A stretch of DNA of 64,000 nucleotides from Kocuria sp. (GCA_030524035.1 JAUNHG010000007.1:1-64000); one strand, 5' to 3'; positions 9,201-18,368 are shown, counted from the first letter of the stretch. Made by a program: numbers and translations. Notes: generated by a model not told the origin, from the sequence alone.

Positions 9201-10257
9201 GAATGACATCCGCATTGCCCAGCAGTCCTTCTTCGGTCACCGTGTGGAGTTCCGGTTGGGTGAACCTGCTGAATCGGCATTTGGTAAAAAACTCGCTGAG
9301 ATGGTGCCCCAGGACCGTCCGGGCCGGGCTTTGATGAATGAAAAGTTGATGGGTCACTTCGCGCTGCCCCGGATGGATTCGCAGGCCACCACAGAGTACT
9401 TGGGGGACCAGCTGTGGGTTATTGGTCAACAGTTGGAAGAACAACATCAGGGGGAAGCGGCCCCCCGGATTCGTGTTCTTCCAACGGAACTTCCCGCGAG
9501 CGCCCTTGAACGCGGCGGTAGGCCAGGGATGATTGCCTTTGGCCAAGCGGAGCGGAACTTGGCTACCAGAACACTTGAACTCTTTGGCAGGGACCGGCAC
9601 CTGTTGGTCCTGGGCGATACTGGCTCTGGTAAAACCAATATTATTCGTTTGATCGCCCAACAATTATGTGCAGGGCAGACCGAGCATGATGTGACTATTG
9701 CTCTGGTGGATCCGCGTCAAGAATTGGCGGATGCGGTTCCGCCCGATCTATTGGGGGGTCGTGCCACGAGCTCTCCAACGGCTGCTGGCCTGGCCAACGG
9801 CATAGCATCCGAGCTGCAGCGCCGCATGACTCACAGCCACGCCAGTAGTGGTCCCACAGAAGTTCCCCGGCCACGGATCGTGGTGATGATTGATGATTAC
9901 GACGTTCTGACGGCGGGTGGGAGCTCACCGTTGGCGCCGCTACTCCCGTACGTGACTATGGGGTTAGAGATCGGTTTTCACGTTGTCATGACTCGTCGTG
10001 TTGCCGGTGCCGCCCGTGCTATGTATGAGCCTTTGATCGGCTCAATTCGGGAAGCCGGCGCGGCCACGTTCATTATGGATGGTGATCGCTCGGAGGGTGG
10101 TTTGGTCAACAATGTCCGTGCCCGACACTTTCCGCCCGGTCGCGGCTTGTATGTGCGTGGTGGTCGGTCAGCCGAGACTGTTCAGTCCGCATTGGCTGAG
10201 GCGATCAGCCCCGTGGAATGTGCCCAAGGTGCGGACACAAAGGAGCATGACGCGTGA
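6202..10257 (+). CDS. eccC: Type VII secretion motor ATPase EccC (three FtsK/SpoIIIE domains)
   Basis: The 1351-aa protein is the single-chain EccCa+EccCb form. Two membrane segments (38-58, 62-83) are followed by three P-loop ATPase modules: GATGSGKS near 494-501, GAPQTGKS near 853, GDTGSGKT near 1137. Module 1 has a full Walker B (LLVIIDEFGEL, about 610-620). Module 2 has LLLDGY, where the catalytic Glu is replaced by Gly; module 3 has MIDDYD. EccC recognises secreted WXG100 dimers and powers export across the membrane. The start used is ATG 6202, overlapping the ParA-like stop (ATGA); an earlier in-frame ATG at 6145 lies inside that gene. The stop overlaps the next gene. Confidence 0.93.
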   Translation: MSTTIIHRPARTTTPARQADPVVLEGAPDIVDGGNKANFIALVPLLGAATSMTVMMIFRGSSLAAVGAMMMVLTVIASVFMIFSQRGKARRQRTLSRDTYLEYLEEKRAQLLSSEEEIRARALAGNPSPQALLNIIVNPRRLWERRRAHEDFLRVRVGVGDVSTRTVTVQSDESGTQRPDRFLQNEVELVRRRYHISPDMPVTVDLNARGEVSVVGDLSFCEDLARILVIQAATFHAPEDLFVAVVVPPGRRESWSWINHLPHLADQEIPQSYGPMRRFAGSVTDLQGLLQDEFRRRALTVAEARRSSGVRPQGVELPRLLVVDATYDGAAQGFAIPDQSSSLAMLGITVIRLLSSTVDEPDVVSLRLSRRDDQGEQRGILIEDYAQDQLDPQRSTSTLDSAPAASVEALVRTMAPLRLSPDSLEHNAAIDAQKFTEIMGLNTFDRSDIESGWQPRSHVDFLRIPLGTDDKGQPVLLDLKESAQFGMGPHGLCVGATGSGKSELLRTMVLTLMVTHPPEQLNMVLVDYKGGATFAPFAGVPHVSGIITNLSEDVSLVDRVHASLAGEIQRRQEVLKQAGNIANITDYQAIREEQADRGIWMDPLPHLLVIIDEFGELLTAQPDFIDLFLSIGRIGRSIGVHLLLSSQRIEGGKLRGLDTYLSYRLGLRTLSEAESRTVLETPDAYHLPSVPGYGYLKVDTTVYQKFRAGYVSGPRPTDDVVDPDLEPAVPQPVRMPQYGHLLLRQEQPREENEAKVVQLAQRRNTEPTVMDSMVEAMREFPRVTSEIWLPPLPDFLALDTVIGEVVYTNQGPSVARGGDLLVPLGLLDDPSKQWQGTWYLDLKRAGGNVALIGAPQTGKSTALRTIATSLALTHGPREVAMYGIDLLGSGLRPLEALPHVGGVGVRAAREVIRRTVEEVLDMVRDRESIFEKYAVDSLSTMRQWFAEGKMPELNVCDVVLLLDGYGQISDEFDEIESMVQEIVARGGSYGVHVIATGTRWNDIRIAQQSFFGHRVEFRLGEPAESAFGKKLAEMVPQDRPGRALMNEKLMGHFALPRMDSQATTEYLGDQLWVIGQQLEEQHQGEAAPRIRVLPTELPASALERGGRPGMIAFGQAERNLATRTLELFGRDRHLLVLGDTGSGKTNIIRLIAQQLCAGQTEHDVTIALVDPRQELADAVPPDLLGGRATSSPTAAGLANGIASELQRRMTHSHASSGPTEVPRPRIVVMIDDYDVLTAGGSSPLAPLLPYVTMGLEIGFHVVMTRRVAGAARAMYEPLIGSIREAGAATFIMDGDRSEGGLVNNVRARHFPPGRGLYVRGGRSAETVQSALAEAISPVECAQGADTKEHDA

Positions 10258-10766
10258 GTCGGACGTTCACTATCATCACCACGCAAGAACCGGACCCCGT
10301 GGCCATGGCGTGGGCCATTGCGGAAATTAACCCCGATTACTGGGTCACAGTGGACGATCAGGCACAGGTATGGCGGATAGACGCACCTGATCAGGACACG
10401 CCAATCATGGTGATTGAAACGCCCTTGTTCGTCCAAGCGCCGGATGAGGCTTTGCGGCTTTTTGGAACCCGCGGGGGACTCAATGCCGTAGCTGCGCAGG
10501 AGGCCATCGTGGCGGCTCGTCGCCAGATGCAGGAGACTGGGCAGGTTTCAGAGCAGACCTGGGACACGGAGACGCAGATTCCTACGGCCTTCACGTACTG
10601 GCAGGATGTGCACGTGGTCAGCCCGGTTCCCGAAGCGGAATCTGCTGCCGCGACTTTTGCCAAACTCATGGCGCACCTTGGCGTGGGCACCTGCGTTGAG
10701 CATGGCCCGGATTTTCACCATTTGGGTGAAGAAGAGAACAAGTTGCGACAGGAGTGGCGGGCATGA
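10254..10766 (+). CDS. Uncharacterised T7SS-operon protein, 170 aa
   Basis: I do not recognise a family. It is soluble, acidic, without signal peptide or membrane segment. Features seen: an N-terminal beta-rich part (RTFTIITTQEPDPVAM), aromatic residues around YWVTVDD and a C-terminal EEENKLRQEW helix. The GTG start overlaps the eccC stop by 4 nt (GTGA) and the stop overlaps the next gene by 4 nt. Its expression is therefore tied to eccC. Secretion-specific chaperones (EspG-like) often sit here, but nothing in the sequence proves that. Confidence 0.7.
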   Translation: MSRTFTIITTQEPDPVAMAWAIAEINPDYWVTVDDQAQVWRIDAPDQDTPIMVIETPLFVQAPDEALRLFGTRGGLNAVAAQEAIVAARRQMQETGQVSEQTWDTETQIPTAFTYWQDVHVVSPVPEAESAAATFAKLMAHLGVGTCVEHGPDFHHLGEEENKLRQEWRA

Positions 10767-11788
10767 CTGTTCTGGGATGTGACATCACCACATCGGCTGT
10801 TGGTGTGATGCTTAATGACGCTGCGATTGTTCACCACAACACGTGGATTGCCAGGGCCATAGATCAGTGCACCAAGTCCAGGTTGCGTTTTGTGTTGGTT
10901 ACACCACCGACCACGCGGCTTACGCTTGGGCTGGCTCGCCTGTTAGAACTTGTCGGAGGGCTGTGGGTGGTTTCTGGGGCAGATGGTCTGCCGTACAACG
11001 GTTTCAATGGAGCCATGGTGCGATGGGACGGTGAGTCTTACTGCGAGGCTCAGGAGATCTCTGTGGCCTTTCAAGAGGGGACCAGGCCCCGCGTTGGCGG
11101 TGTGATGGTGACAGCGGAGACTCTGTATCCGGCGCGGCGCAGTACTGTGGTTGGTTCGCTGACTGAGACCACAGCCCGTGTGCTGACGGGGCAGGCTCCC
11201 CACGCGTGGGGTGTCCAGGAGCCTGTGTCGCAGTTGTGGTCACCGCAGGAGATCACACAGCGGTATCGTCGTGATCCTTCCCCGATGAATGTGATGCATG
11301 CGGCCTCTAGTTTTGGCTCTGACCACCTTGCTGTGGTGACTCAAATAGAACGCCCCAAGCGTGGAGTGGTTGAGCGTGTCACAGCTGGTTTCAAAAGCAC
11401 GGAACCGTGGGGCCAAGATGAACGGTTGGCTTTTGCCCGTCATATGCATGAGCACGGTGTGCGGTGGGCGGTCAGTCAGCATGTGTTGGGGTTCGATCCC
11501 GCTTACCGAGTTCCTCACTATGTGGGGATCCCGGTGCCGAGTGTGGCTGTTTTCGGCCCGGAGGCTCTTGCGCACCGTGGTGCACAGGAAGCTTTGGCAT
11601 TTGCTCAGCGCCTGGTGGGAGCGGACGCTGCGGATCAGGTTGAGCTGATTGGAGCGCCGGGACGTAGCTCTTTGATTATCCAATTTGGAAACCAACCTTC
11701 CACCGCCCGCGAACATCCTACGCTCGAATACAGCCAGGTGATGGAGTATTTAGCACATTCGCAAATGCGTCGGAATTCCCAGCGCTGA
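10763..11788 (+). CDS. DUF6177-like protein at the end of the T7SS operon
   Basis: The 341-aa soluble protein resembles the DUF6177 family: LRFVLVTPPTTRLTLGLARLL (about 48-68) then GxLWVVSGxDGxPYNGFxGxxxRWDG and a later WSPQEITQ motif. These proteins occur beside ESX-type genes in actinobacteria; their function is unknown. The ATG at 10763 overlaps the preceding stop (ATGA) and is preferred to a GTG three codons earlier. It is last in the operon and 103 bp before cas3. Possible roles are substrate recognition or an EccE/Rv3446c-like accessory job, both unproven. Confidence 0.68.
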   Translation: MTVLGCDITTSAVGVMLNDAAIVHHNTWIARAIDQCTKSRLRFVLVTPPTTRLTLGLARLLELVGGLWVVSGADGLPYNGFNGAMVRWDGESYCEAQEISVAFQEGTRPRVGGVMVTAETLYPARRSTVVGSLTETTARVLTGQAPHAWGVQEPVSQLWSPQEITQRYRRDPSPMNVMHAASSFGSDHLAVVTQIERPKRGVVERVTAGFKSTEPWGQDERLAFARHMHEHGVRWAVSQHVLGFDPAYRVPHYVGIPVPSVAVFGPEALAHRGAQEALAFAQRLVGADAADQVELIGAPGRSSLIIQFGNQPSTAREHPTLEYSQVMEYLAHSQMRRNSQR

Positions 11789-11891
11789 TCCCTCAAGTAT
11801 TTAACTGTTTGATATATTTTGCGTTGCTCTTAATCCCCCAGTCTGGTAGAAAGTGATATGAAACACGCATATTGAGATTTGGGATTAATCC

Positions 11892-14840
11892 ATGGAGCTG
11901 ACGCAGTCTGCACGTGCATTGTGGGCGAAGACGCCTGGCCGTGATGACGACCTTGTGGAATCCCGCCTGTGGTTATCGATAGTCCAACATTGCCGTGATG
12001 CTGCGGATGTAGGTGGGCGACTCTTTGGTCTCTGGTTGCCGCGTCAGCTTCAGGCCCGGCTGGACGATGTCAGTGGTGGATATGGGGGAGAGCTAACAGC
12101 TTGGGCGGCAGGTGTCCACGATCTTGGGAAAGCGCAGGTACTTTTTCTTTCCCAGATCGCGGGCTCTATACATTCTTGGCAGTGGGAAAAAGTGCGGGAC
12201 TTGCCGGAAACTCCAAACATTGCACTCGACCCTCTGGTTCCAAAGCCGCACTCTATTCACTCTGAACTAATCCTGCGCCGTTTGCTATCAGCAAGGTGGC
12301 CCGAATCGCGGGATCGTGTTCAAGCTACATTGACTGCCTCCGCAGGAGCTCACCACGGTAAACCATCACGGGCTGTTGCAGGCAGCCCCGGTAGCAACCC
12401 AGACCGCGCACTTGTTGAGCGGTGGCTAGACCAACATGGGGCGGATTGGCATCTGCTGTGGGGCGAGATTTTCGACGACGTACTAGAGCGCTCTGGTGCC
12501 GGACCTGCCCTCGATCATGTACTGGCCGGTCCCGGTCTGTCATCTTCCGATCAGTTCCTTATGGCAGGTCTAGTCACCATGGCTGACTGGATTGCCTCTA
12601 ACCAAGACCTTTTTGTATTAACTCGCACGGGAATGCACTCCAGTTCCGGCACACGCGCCGAGAGCGCACTAAGCCGTTTGTGCCTTACGCGCGCTTGGAA
12701 CGCGCAGCTCAATGAAAAACCGGATTTGCAGCAGAGGTTTGCATGGCCACTGGGAGCCCAGTTGCGGCCCGCTCAAAAAACAGCGTTGGAGGTCGTCCGG
12801 AAGCTACCTGCAGAGCCCAGTTTGTTGATCTTTGAAATGGAGACCGGCGGAGGCAAAACAGAAGTTGCTTTCCTTGCGGCAGAGATTCTTGCAGCGACGC
12901 GTGGCGCGGGCGGTGTGGCTTTGGCTCTGCCGACGATGGCCACATCGGATGCGATGTTTGCCCGGGCTCAGAGGTGGGTTCGGGCTATCAGTGATGAAGA
13001 CGGACAATTGCACTCGTTGTTTCTTGGGCATTCGCGTGCCCGTCTCCACCAAGGGTACGAGGATTTGATTAGGGCCACTAGGAACGTGGATGCCAACGAC
13101 GATGATGCTTCCTCTGGACAAGGATCTGTTGTTGCCCACCAGTGGCTTATGGGCCGCCGCCGTGGTTTGCTTTCAGAATTCGTTGTTTGCACGGTGGATC
13201 AAGTCCTCATGATGGCGCTGGCCACTAAACACGTCGCGCTGCGTCATCTTGGATTAGCCGGCAAAGTGGTGATCGTCGATGAGGTGCATTCCTACGACGT
13301 TTATTCCTCGTCCTACCTACGCAAAGCGCTTGAATGGTTGGGCGCACACGGGGTCAGCGTCATTCTGCTGTCAGCAACTCTTGCGACGCAACAGCGCCAA
13401 GATTTGGTGAGTTCGTACCGGGCTGGGCTTGCGCCCCTGAAGCCCATGGTTTCGCGGTCGGACGGTGGTCGGTGGCGACGCCGTGGTCGGAATGATTTTG
13501 CGGATGCTGAAGCGCACGAGGAAGCTTTCCCTAGAGCTACTACTGCCACTATCCATGGGGTGGCGACCACTGGTTTGTCCGACCGTGCCGGGCACCGCAA
13601 CGTGGTGTTACGTGCCATCGATGATGACGCTCATGCACTGTTGCGGGAGCTGTCTGTTCTCCATCAAGACGGCGGGATCGTAGGAATCGTGTGTAACACG
13701 GTGCGGCGAGCTCAGCAGGTTTATGGGTGGGTTGTTGCGGAGTTTGGTCTGCAAGATGTTGAGCTCTTGCATTCGCAGTTCACTGCCCTTGACCGGGCGG
13801 CCCGCGAGCGACGTCTGGTGGAATTGATTGGTCCCAAAACTACACGGAGCCAAGGTCGACCTCGTTGCCGGATCATTGTGGGGACTCAGGTTTTAGAACA
13901 GTCTTTGGACGTGGACTTCGATCTGTTGATCACGGATCTTGCACCTACTGATGCACTGGCGCAACGGGCCGGACGCCTGCACCGTCATGACCGCCCCGTA
14001 GCAGACCGCCCACTTGCATTGCGAACACCGAATATGTTGGTGCGTGGGGTGAACCCGGCAGCCATGGTGGACACGGCACCAGAGTTAGAGCCCGGTGGAC
14101 AGGCCATCTACGGGGCCAAAATCCTCTTGGACACCCTCGCTGTTATGCGGTCTTTATTGTGTGGTGGCACGTGGTGCTTGCGGCACGATGTACCGAAATC
14201 AGTGGAGCTGACCTATGGGTCACCCTCGCCGGGGGCTGCTATACCGGCCTGGAGCGAGGCGTATACAGATGCCGTGAGGGAAGCGGAAGAAGCGAAGAAC
14301 TCCGCGCTGAAACGAGCGGATGGTTTTCAGCTCAAGTCCGTCAGGGAATCCGCCACACTGGAGCGCGCTCTTCAGGCTATGACCGCTGTGGACACAGATC
14401 GTGATGCCGTCGCCGCTGAGGCGCATGTGCGCGATATCCGTCCAACCTTGGAGGCACTGCTGGTGCAACGAAATGATTTCGGTGCGCTACGAATTTTGCC
14501 CTGGTTGGCTGATGACGACCCTGAACTGCAGGTGTTGGTGGATGAAACTCAGCTACCGCCACCAAAGGTGATTGAAACGATCGCGTGCTCTGCCGTGCGG
14601 CTGCCTCAGGCTCTCGTCTCGACTAGAGATGGGTCTTTCGATCGAGCTATCGAGGAACTTGAACAGCAGACGCCCGTGGCGTGGGGTCAGCACCACCTTC
14701 TTAAAGGTCAACTGATGCTGACCATTGACGAGGAGTTACTTGGCCAAGTGGTGGGCCGACGATTTCGCTACGACCCTGAGCTGGGAATCCAGGTGCTTGG
14801 GTCAGGAGATGGCGACAGCGGAGGGCGACATGAATTGTGA
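11892..14840 (+). CDS. cas3: CRISPR-associated helicase/nuclease Cas3 (type I-E)
   Basis: The 982-aa protein has the HD nuclease first: VHDLGK near 76-81 and a second His pair in AGAHHGKP. A superfamily 2 helicase follows: Walker A ETGGGKTE near 317, DEVH near 463, LLSATL after it, and QRAGRLHRH as motif VI. It degrades target DNA after recruitment by Cascade. Its stop overlaps a GTG in the cse1 frame. It is the first gene of the cas operon; an AT-rich 100-bp region upstream likely holds the promoter. All catalytic motifs I looked for are present, so it should be active. Confidence 0.95.
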   Translation: MELTQSARALWAKTPGRDDDLVESRLWLSIVQHCRDAADVGGRLFGLWLPRQLQARLDDVSGGYGGELTAWAAGVHDLGKAQVLFLSQIAGSIHSWQWEKVRDLPETPNIALDPLVPKPHSIHSELILRRLLSARWPESRDRVQATLTASAGAHHGKPSRAVAGSPGSNPDRALVERWLDQHGADWHLLWGEIFDDVLERSGAGPALDHVLAGPGLSSSDQFLMAGLVTMADWIASNQDLFVLTRTGMHSSSGTRAESALSRLCLTRAWNAQLNEKPDLQQRFAWPLGAQLRPAQKTALEVVRKLPAEPSLLIFEMETGGGKTEVAFLAAEILAATRGAGGVALALPTMATSDAMFARAQRWVRAISDEDGQLHSLFLGHSRARLHQGYEDLIRATRNVDANDDDASSGQGSVVAHQWLMGRRRGLLSEFVVCTVDQVLMMALATKHVALRHLGLAGKVVIVDEVHSYDVYSSSYLRKALEWLGAHGVSVILLSATLATQQRQDLVSSYRAGLAPLKPMVSRSDGGRWRRRGRNDFADAEAHEEAFPRATTATIHGVATTGLSDRAGHRNVVLRAIDDDAHALLRELSVLHQDGGIVGIVCNTVRRAQQVYGWVVAEFGLQDVELLHSQFTALDRAARERRLVELIGPKTTRSQGRPRCRIIVGTQVLEQSLDVDFDLLITDLAPTDALAQRAGRLHRHDRPVADRPLALRTPNMLVRGVNPAAMVDTAPELEPGGQAIYGAKILLDTLAVMRSLLCGGTWCLRHDVPKSVELTYGSPSPGAAIPAWSEAYTDAVREAEEAKNSALKRADGFQLKSVRESATLERALQAMTAVDTDRDAVAAEAHVRDIRPTLEALLVQRNDFGALRILPWLADDDPELQVLVDETQLPPPKVIETIACSAVRLPQALVSTRDGSFDRAIEELEQQTPVAWGQHHLLKGQLMLTIDEELLGQVVGRRFRYDPELGIQVLGSGDGDSGGRHEL

Positions 14841-14872
14841 CGTGGGCTGTGATGCAGACAAGGAGGGAACAC

Positions 14873-16573
14873 GTGGCTGACAGGCAGTTTGATCTGCTTA
14901 CCGAACCATGGATTCGGGTGCGTATGGTGAATGGTCAAGTCCAGGAGGTAAGTCTTCGTGAACTATTCCGTAGTGCTCGTGAGATTGCGGGACTGGAAGG
15001 TGAATCTGCTACCCAGGACAACGCGATACTACGCATGCTGCTTGCTGTCTTGATCCGAGCAGTCCGAACCACTGAGTTAGTGGATCAACCCGGGCCGGTG
15101 ATCTGGGAAGAGCTACGAACCATGCCGGACTTCGGAGAGTTCGTGGGTGAGTATCTGGACACGATGGCTGATCGGTTTCGCCTCTTTGACGACCAGGCCC
15201 CGTTCTACCAGGTCGCGGACTTGCATACCAAGAAGGGGGAGTACCCTTCGGCGGGTGTGCTGGTTCCTGATATAGGACCGGGTTTGTTTTCCACGCGAAC
15301 TGCAGAGGACGCCCGCACGTTACAGCCAGCAGAAGCTGCTCGGTGGCTGGTCCGTGAACAGGCCTACAGCTTCTCTGGCATCAAAACGGGGGCGGAAGGG
15401 GACCCGAGGGTCAAAGGGGGCAAAGGCTACCCGATCGGAACGGGCTGGGCGGGAGCATTAGGTTCTGTGCAGGTTCTGGGACCGACGTTGCGTGACACTT
15501 TAGTTCTCTGTCTCCCGCTCACTGCATTCACTGTTGACACGCATGAGATGGACCGGGACCTGCCTCCGTGGGAACGGCAACCGGACACCTCTGCGCCGCG
15601 TGGCATGGATGAGGTGGATCCATGGGGTGTGGTTGACCTGTTGACCTGGCAACAGCGACGTATCCGCCTGTGGGCTGATGATCAAGGTGCCGTCGCCAAA
15701 GTGATGGTCGCTAATGGTGATCGTCTTCGTCTCACCAACCAGTTCATTGAGCCACTGAGTGGGTTTCGCTATTCCAAAACACAGTCCAAGAAAGGCGTTT
15801 CGGTCTATTTCGCGAGGACACACGATCCTGATTTGACCGTATGGCGCGGCGTTCAAGCTCTGTTTCTGGAAAGTGGTGCCACGGCAGAGGGAGCGCAGGC
15901 CACAGATCGTCCTGCTCTTGTGATCGATCAGTTACGCACCGACCCGGTGCTTGGAGACCTCGTGCAGCAGGCCTACGGCTCCGACCCTTTGGGACTTCGA
16001 TTGGTGGGTGCCGAGTACGGAACCCAAAGCGCGGTCCTGGTCGGCGAAATTGAGGAGGTCCTCCGTATGCACCCGGTTGTCCTGGGGCGTCATGGTCAGG
16101 ATCTTAGGCAGGAGGCCCTTGAGGCTGTTGCCTTGGTGATGTCCTTCCGAGGCTCGTTGAACTGGTTCACCAAACAACTGGAGGTGTGTGCGGGGGGTTC
16201 GGGGGAGACCGCGTCTCTAGCTGGTGTTCACAGTTGGCTTTCGGAAATGGAAGGTGCTTTTACCCAGTGGCTTATGAATCTTGGACCTGACCGTGATGCA
16301 GATGAGGCAGGTAAGGCCTGGCGCAAGAGCATGTATTTGATCACCGTCCGCCACATTGAATCTGCGGTGCAGACAGCTGGTCCTCGTGCCGCGATCGGGT
16401 GGATGGAAGCTGACGAAAGTAGCCGAGGTCAACTGCATTCGTCTGCGCGGTACGAAACCTGGGCCAAACAAAAACTTACGGAGGTCACGGGTGTGCGTGC
16501 GGGCAAAGCTGAACAGTTGGTTTCTTCGGGCACGGAGGACGAATCCCACTATGAATCAGAAGGAGAGCGATGA
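14873..16573 (+). CDS. casA: Cascade large subunit Cse1/CasA (type I-E)
   Basis: The 566-aa protein starts with the typical FDLLTEPWIRV motif (about 5-15) of Cse1, the PAM-recognising large subunit of Cascade. The size fits the family (500-560). I prefer GTG 14873 because AAGGAGG lies 6 nt upstream; a GTG at 14837 overlapping the cas3 stop is the alternative. The stop overlaps casB by 4 nt (ATGA). Together with Cse2, Cas7, Cas5 and Cas6e it would form the surveillance complex. Confidence 0.92.
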   Translation: MADRQFDLLTEPWIRVRMVNGQVQEVSLRELFRSAREIAGLEGESATQDNAILRMLLAVLIRAVRTTELVDQPGPVIWEELRTMPDFGEFVGEYLDTMADRFRLFDDQAPFYQVADLHTKKGEYPSAGVLVPDIGPGLFSTRTAEDARTLQPAEAARWLVREQAYSFSGIKTGAEGDPRVKGGKGYPIGTGWAGALGSVQVLGPTLRDTLVLCLPLTAFTVDTHEMDRDLPPWERQPDTSAPRGMDEVDPWGVVDLLTWQQRRIRLWADDQGAVAKVMVANGDRLRLTNQFIEPLSGFRYSKTQSKKGVSVYFARTHDPDLTVWRGVQALFLESGATAEGAQATDRPALVIDQLRTDPVLGDLVQQAYGSDPLGLRLVGAEYGTQSAVLVGEIEEVLRMHPVVLGRHGQDLRQEALEAVALVMSFRGSLNWFTKQLEVCAGGSGETASLAGVHSWLSEMEGAFTQWLMNLGPDRDADEAGKAWRKSMYLITVRHIESAVQTAGPRAAIGWMEADESSRGQLHSSARYETWAKQKLTEVTGVRAGKAEQLVSSGTEDESHYESEGER

Positions 16574-17178
16574 ATCAGCCATCTAGCCCGGAAACTCCGG
16601 ATCTGCGCTCGACAGTCAGGCGCGCCGTGTCTATTTTGCAACATGATTTTCTGGACAAGGATCTGCCTCAAGCTCGTGGACAGCTGGCGCGTTTGCGTGG
16701 TGCAGTGGATGAACCTCCGGGGCACAGCCCAGAGGTATGGGCCATGGTTTTAGATGCAGTGCCGGATGCACTGATTGGCACTGGGGATGACGCCACGGAT
16801 TCTGAGACCGCAGTGCATCAGGCGCTCACCCTCTATGCCGTGCATCAACGCGGTAACACGCGCCAAATGCATGTGACTGGTCGCGCAGAGCACAGCTTTG
16901 GCGGTGCGATTGGCTGCCTGGCTAAGGGGCGCACTGCATCCGTTAAGGGCCGTTATGACGCGTTGCTCATGGCGACTTCTGACGCTGGCCGAGCCCAACA
17001 CCTGCGCTCGCTGGTCGGGTTGTTATCCACGGATGGAATACCCCTGGATTATGGCCAATTTGCGCTGGATTTGCTGTTACTGAAGAAAGCATCTCATCGT
17101 GACTCAGTTCAGCGCCGGTGGGGCCGCGATTTTTACCGTGCCTTTAGAACAAAAGTATTAGACGACGATGTCGCCTAA
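16570..17178 (+). CDS. casB: Cascade small subunit Cse2/CasB (type I-E)
   Basis: This 202-aa helical protein has the cse2 hallmarks: an LARLRGAV segment (about 36-43), ALTLYAVHQ (about 87-95) followed by Gly/Ala-rich helices, and a C-terminal QRRWGRDFYRAF. Cse2 dimers line the Cascade backbone and stabilise the crRNA and target strand. The ATG overlaps the casA stop. A 53-bp gap separates it from cas7, the largest within the operon. Confidence 0.9.
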   Translation: MNQPSSPETPDLRSTVRRAVSILQHDFLDKDLPQARGQLARLRGAVDEPPGHSPEVWAMVLDAVPDALIGTGDDATDSETAVHQALTLYAVHQRGNTRQMHVTGRAEHSFGGAIGCLAKGRTASVKGRYDALLMATSDAGRAQHLRSLVGLLSTDGIPLDYGQFALDLLLLKKASHRDSVQRRWGRDFYRAFRTKVLDDDVA

Positions 17179-17231
17179 GCACTCAGCTATTAACTCACCC
17201 ATCATCTCAACCTGAAAGGTAGGACTTTGAT

Positions 17232-18368
17232 ATGACCACGTTCATCGACTTTCACGCACTGCACACGTTGGCTCCTAGCAACGTCAACCGTGGTGAGGAT
17301 GGAGCTCCTAAAACCGCCACTTTCGGTGGTGTGCGTCGGCAGAGGATCTCTTCACAAGCGTTGAAGGCGGCGCAACGCCGCGGTTTTGCACAGTATTTTG
17401 ATTCATCTGAACTTGGTGTGCGGACCAAGCGGGTGGTTGAACTGGTGGCCCGGCGAATGCTCCAACTGGATGATTCTTTGGAGGAATCCGAAGCGTTGGC
17501 GCGTTCCGAAGCCGCATTTAAAAAAGCCAAGATCAAGCTTGTTAAGCCCAAGGCGAAAAAGGGCGAAGAGGCTAAGGCTGCAACAGCTGACTATTTGATG
17601 TTTTTGGGGCGTCATCAGGTGGATCGTTTGGCCCAGGCCCTTGTAGATGCTGGCGAACAGGGATTGAAGTCTAGAGCTGATGCCCAAAATTTGCTGGATA
17701 CCGAGCATGCCATTGATGTTGCTTTGTTTGGTCGAATGGTTGCCAATAACGCTACCCTCAACGTTGATGCGGCAGTGCAAGTTGCCCATGCGTTGGGTGT
17801 CCATGCCGCGGCACCTGACTTTGATTTCTACACGGCTGTCGACGATCTGCAACGCCAGGACGAAGAAACGGGCGCAGGAATGATCGGGACCGTGGAAATG
17901 ATGTCCTCGACCTTTTATCGCTACGCCACGATTAATGTCGATCAGCTGATCCAAAACCTCGGTTCTGTGGAGGCTGCTGTTCGTTCTGTTCAAGCGTTCG
18001 CCACCACGTTCGTGGAGACACTGCCAACAGGCAAGCAGAACACCTTTGCTTCCCACACGCTGCCGGAGGTAGTCGCTGTGGCGGTGCGCGATAGACGTCC
18101 CGTGTCCTACGTCAATGCCTTTGAACGCGCCATCGAGGCTTCCGAAGGGGAGGATCGCCGTTTTCTTGCGGCGCAATCTATGGCCGCAGAAGCAGTGTCT
18201 GTGTCGGATACTTATGGGCTGAGTCCAAAGGTGGCCTTGGTCATGGCTATCCCGAGTTTGCGGGAAGCCGTAGACCCCTTGGGGCGTGGGGTTTCGCGCG
18301 ACGAGTTCGCAGCTGAGTTGCAGCGCGTTGTCGAAGAGTCCGCTGCTGGCTTGCAGGTGGAAGCATGA
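17232..18368 (+). CDS. casC: Cascade backbone subunit Cas7e (Cse4/CasC)
   Basis: The 378-aa protein opens with FIDFHALHTLAPSNVNRGED and RRQRISSQALKAAQR, diagnostic of the Cas7e (Cse4/CasC) family, which forms the six-subunit crRNA-binding backbone of Cascade. A Lys-rich insertion lies near residues 95-115 (KAKIKLVKPKAKKGEE). An AGG-containing site precedes the ATG by about 8 nt. The stop overlaps cas5 by 4 nt. Confidence 0.95.
   Translation: MTTFIDFHALHTLAPSNVNRGEDGAPKTATFGGVRRQRISSQALKAAQRRGFAQYFDSSELGVRTKRVVELVARRMLQLDDSLEESEALARSEAAFKKAKIKLVKPKAKKGEEAKAATADYLMFLGRHQVDRLAQALVDAGEQGLKSRADAQNLLDTEHAIDVALFGRMVANNATLNVDAAVQVAHALGVHAAAPDFDFYTAVDDLQRQDEETGAGMIGTVEMMSSTFYRYATINVDQLIQNLGSVEAAVRSVQAFATTFVETLPTGKQNTFASHTLPEVVAVAVRDRRPVSYVNAFERAIEASEGEDRRFLAAQSMAAEAVSVSDTYGLSPKVALVMAIPSLREAVDPLGRGVSRDEFAAELQRVVEESAAGLQVEA

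Noticed and set aside
8575-9663. 362-codon open frame antisense to eccC
   Set aside because: It is a shadow of the EccC coding frame; composition is unnatural and no domain or ribosome site is seen.
17403-18176. 257-codon minus-strand frame over cas7
   Set aside because: Antisense shadow; cas7 frame has clear family motifs and ribosome site.
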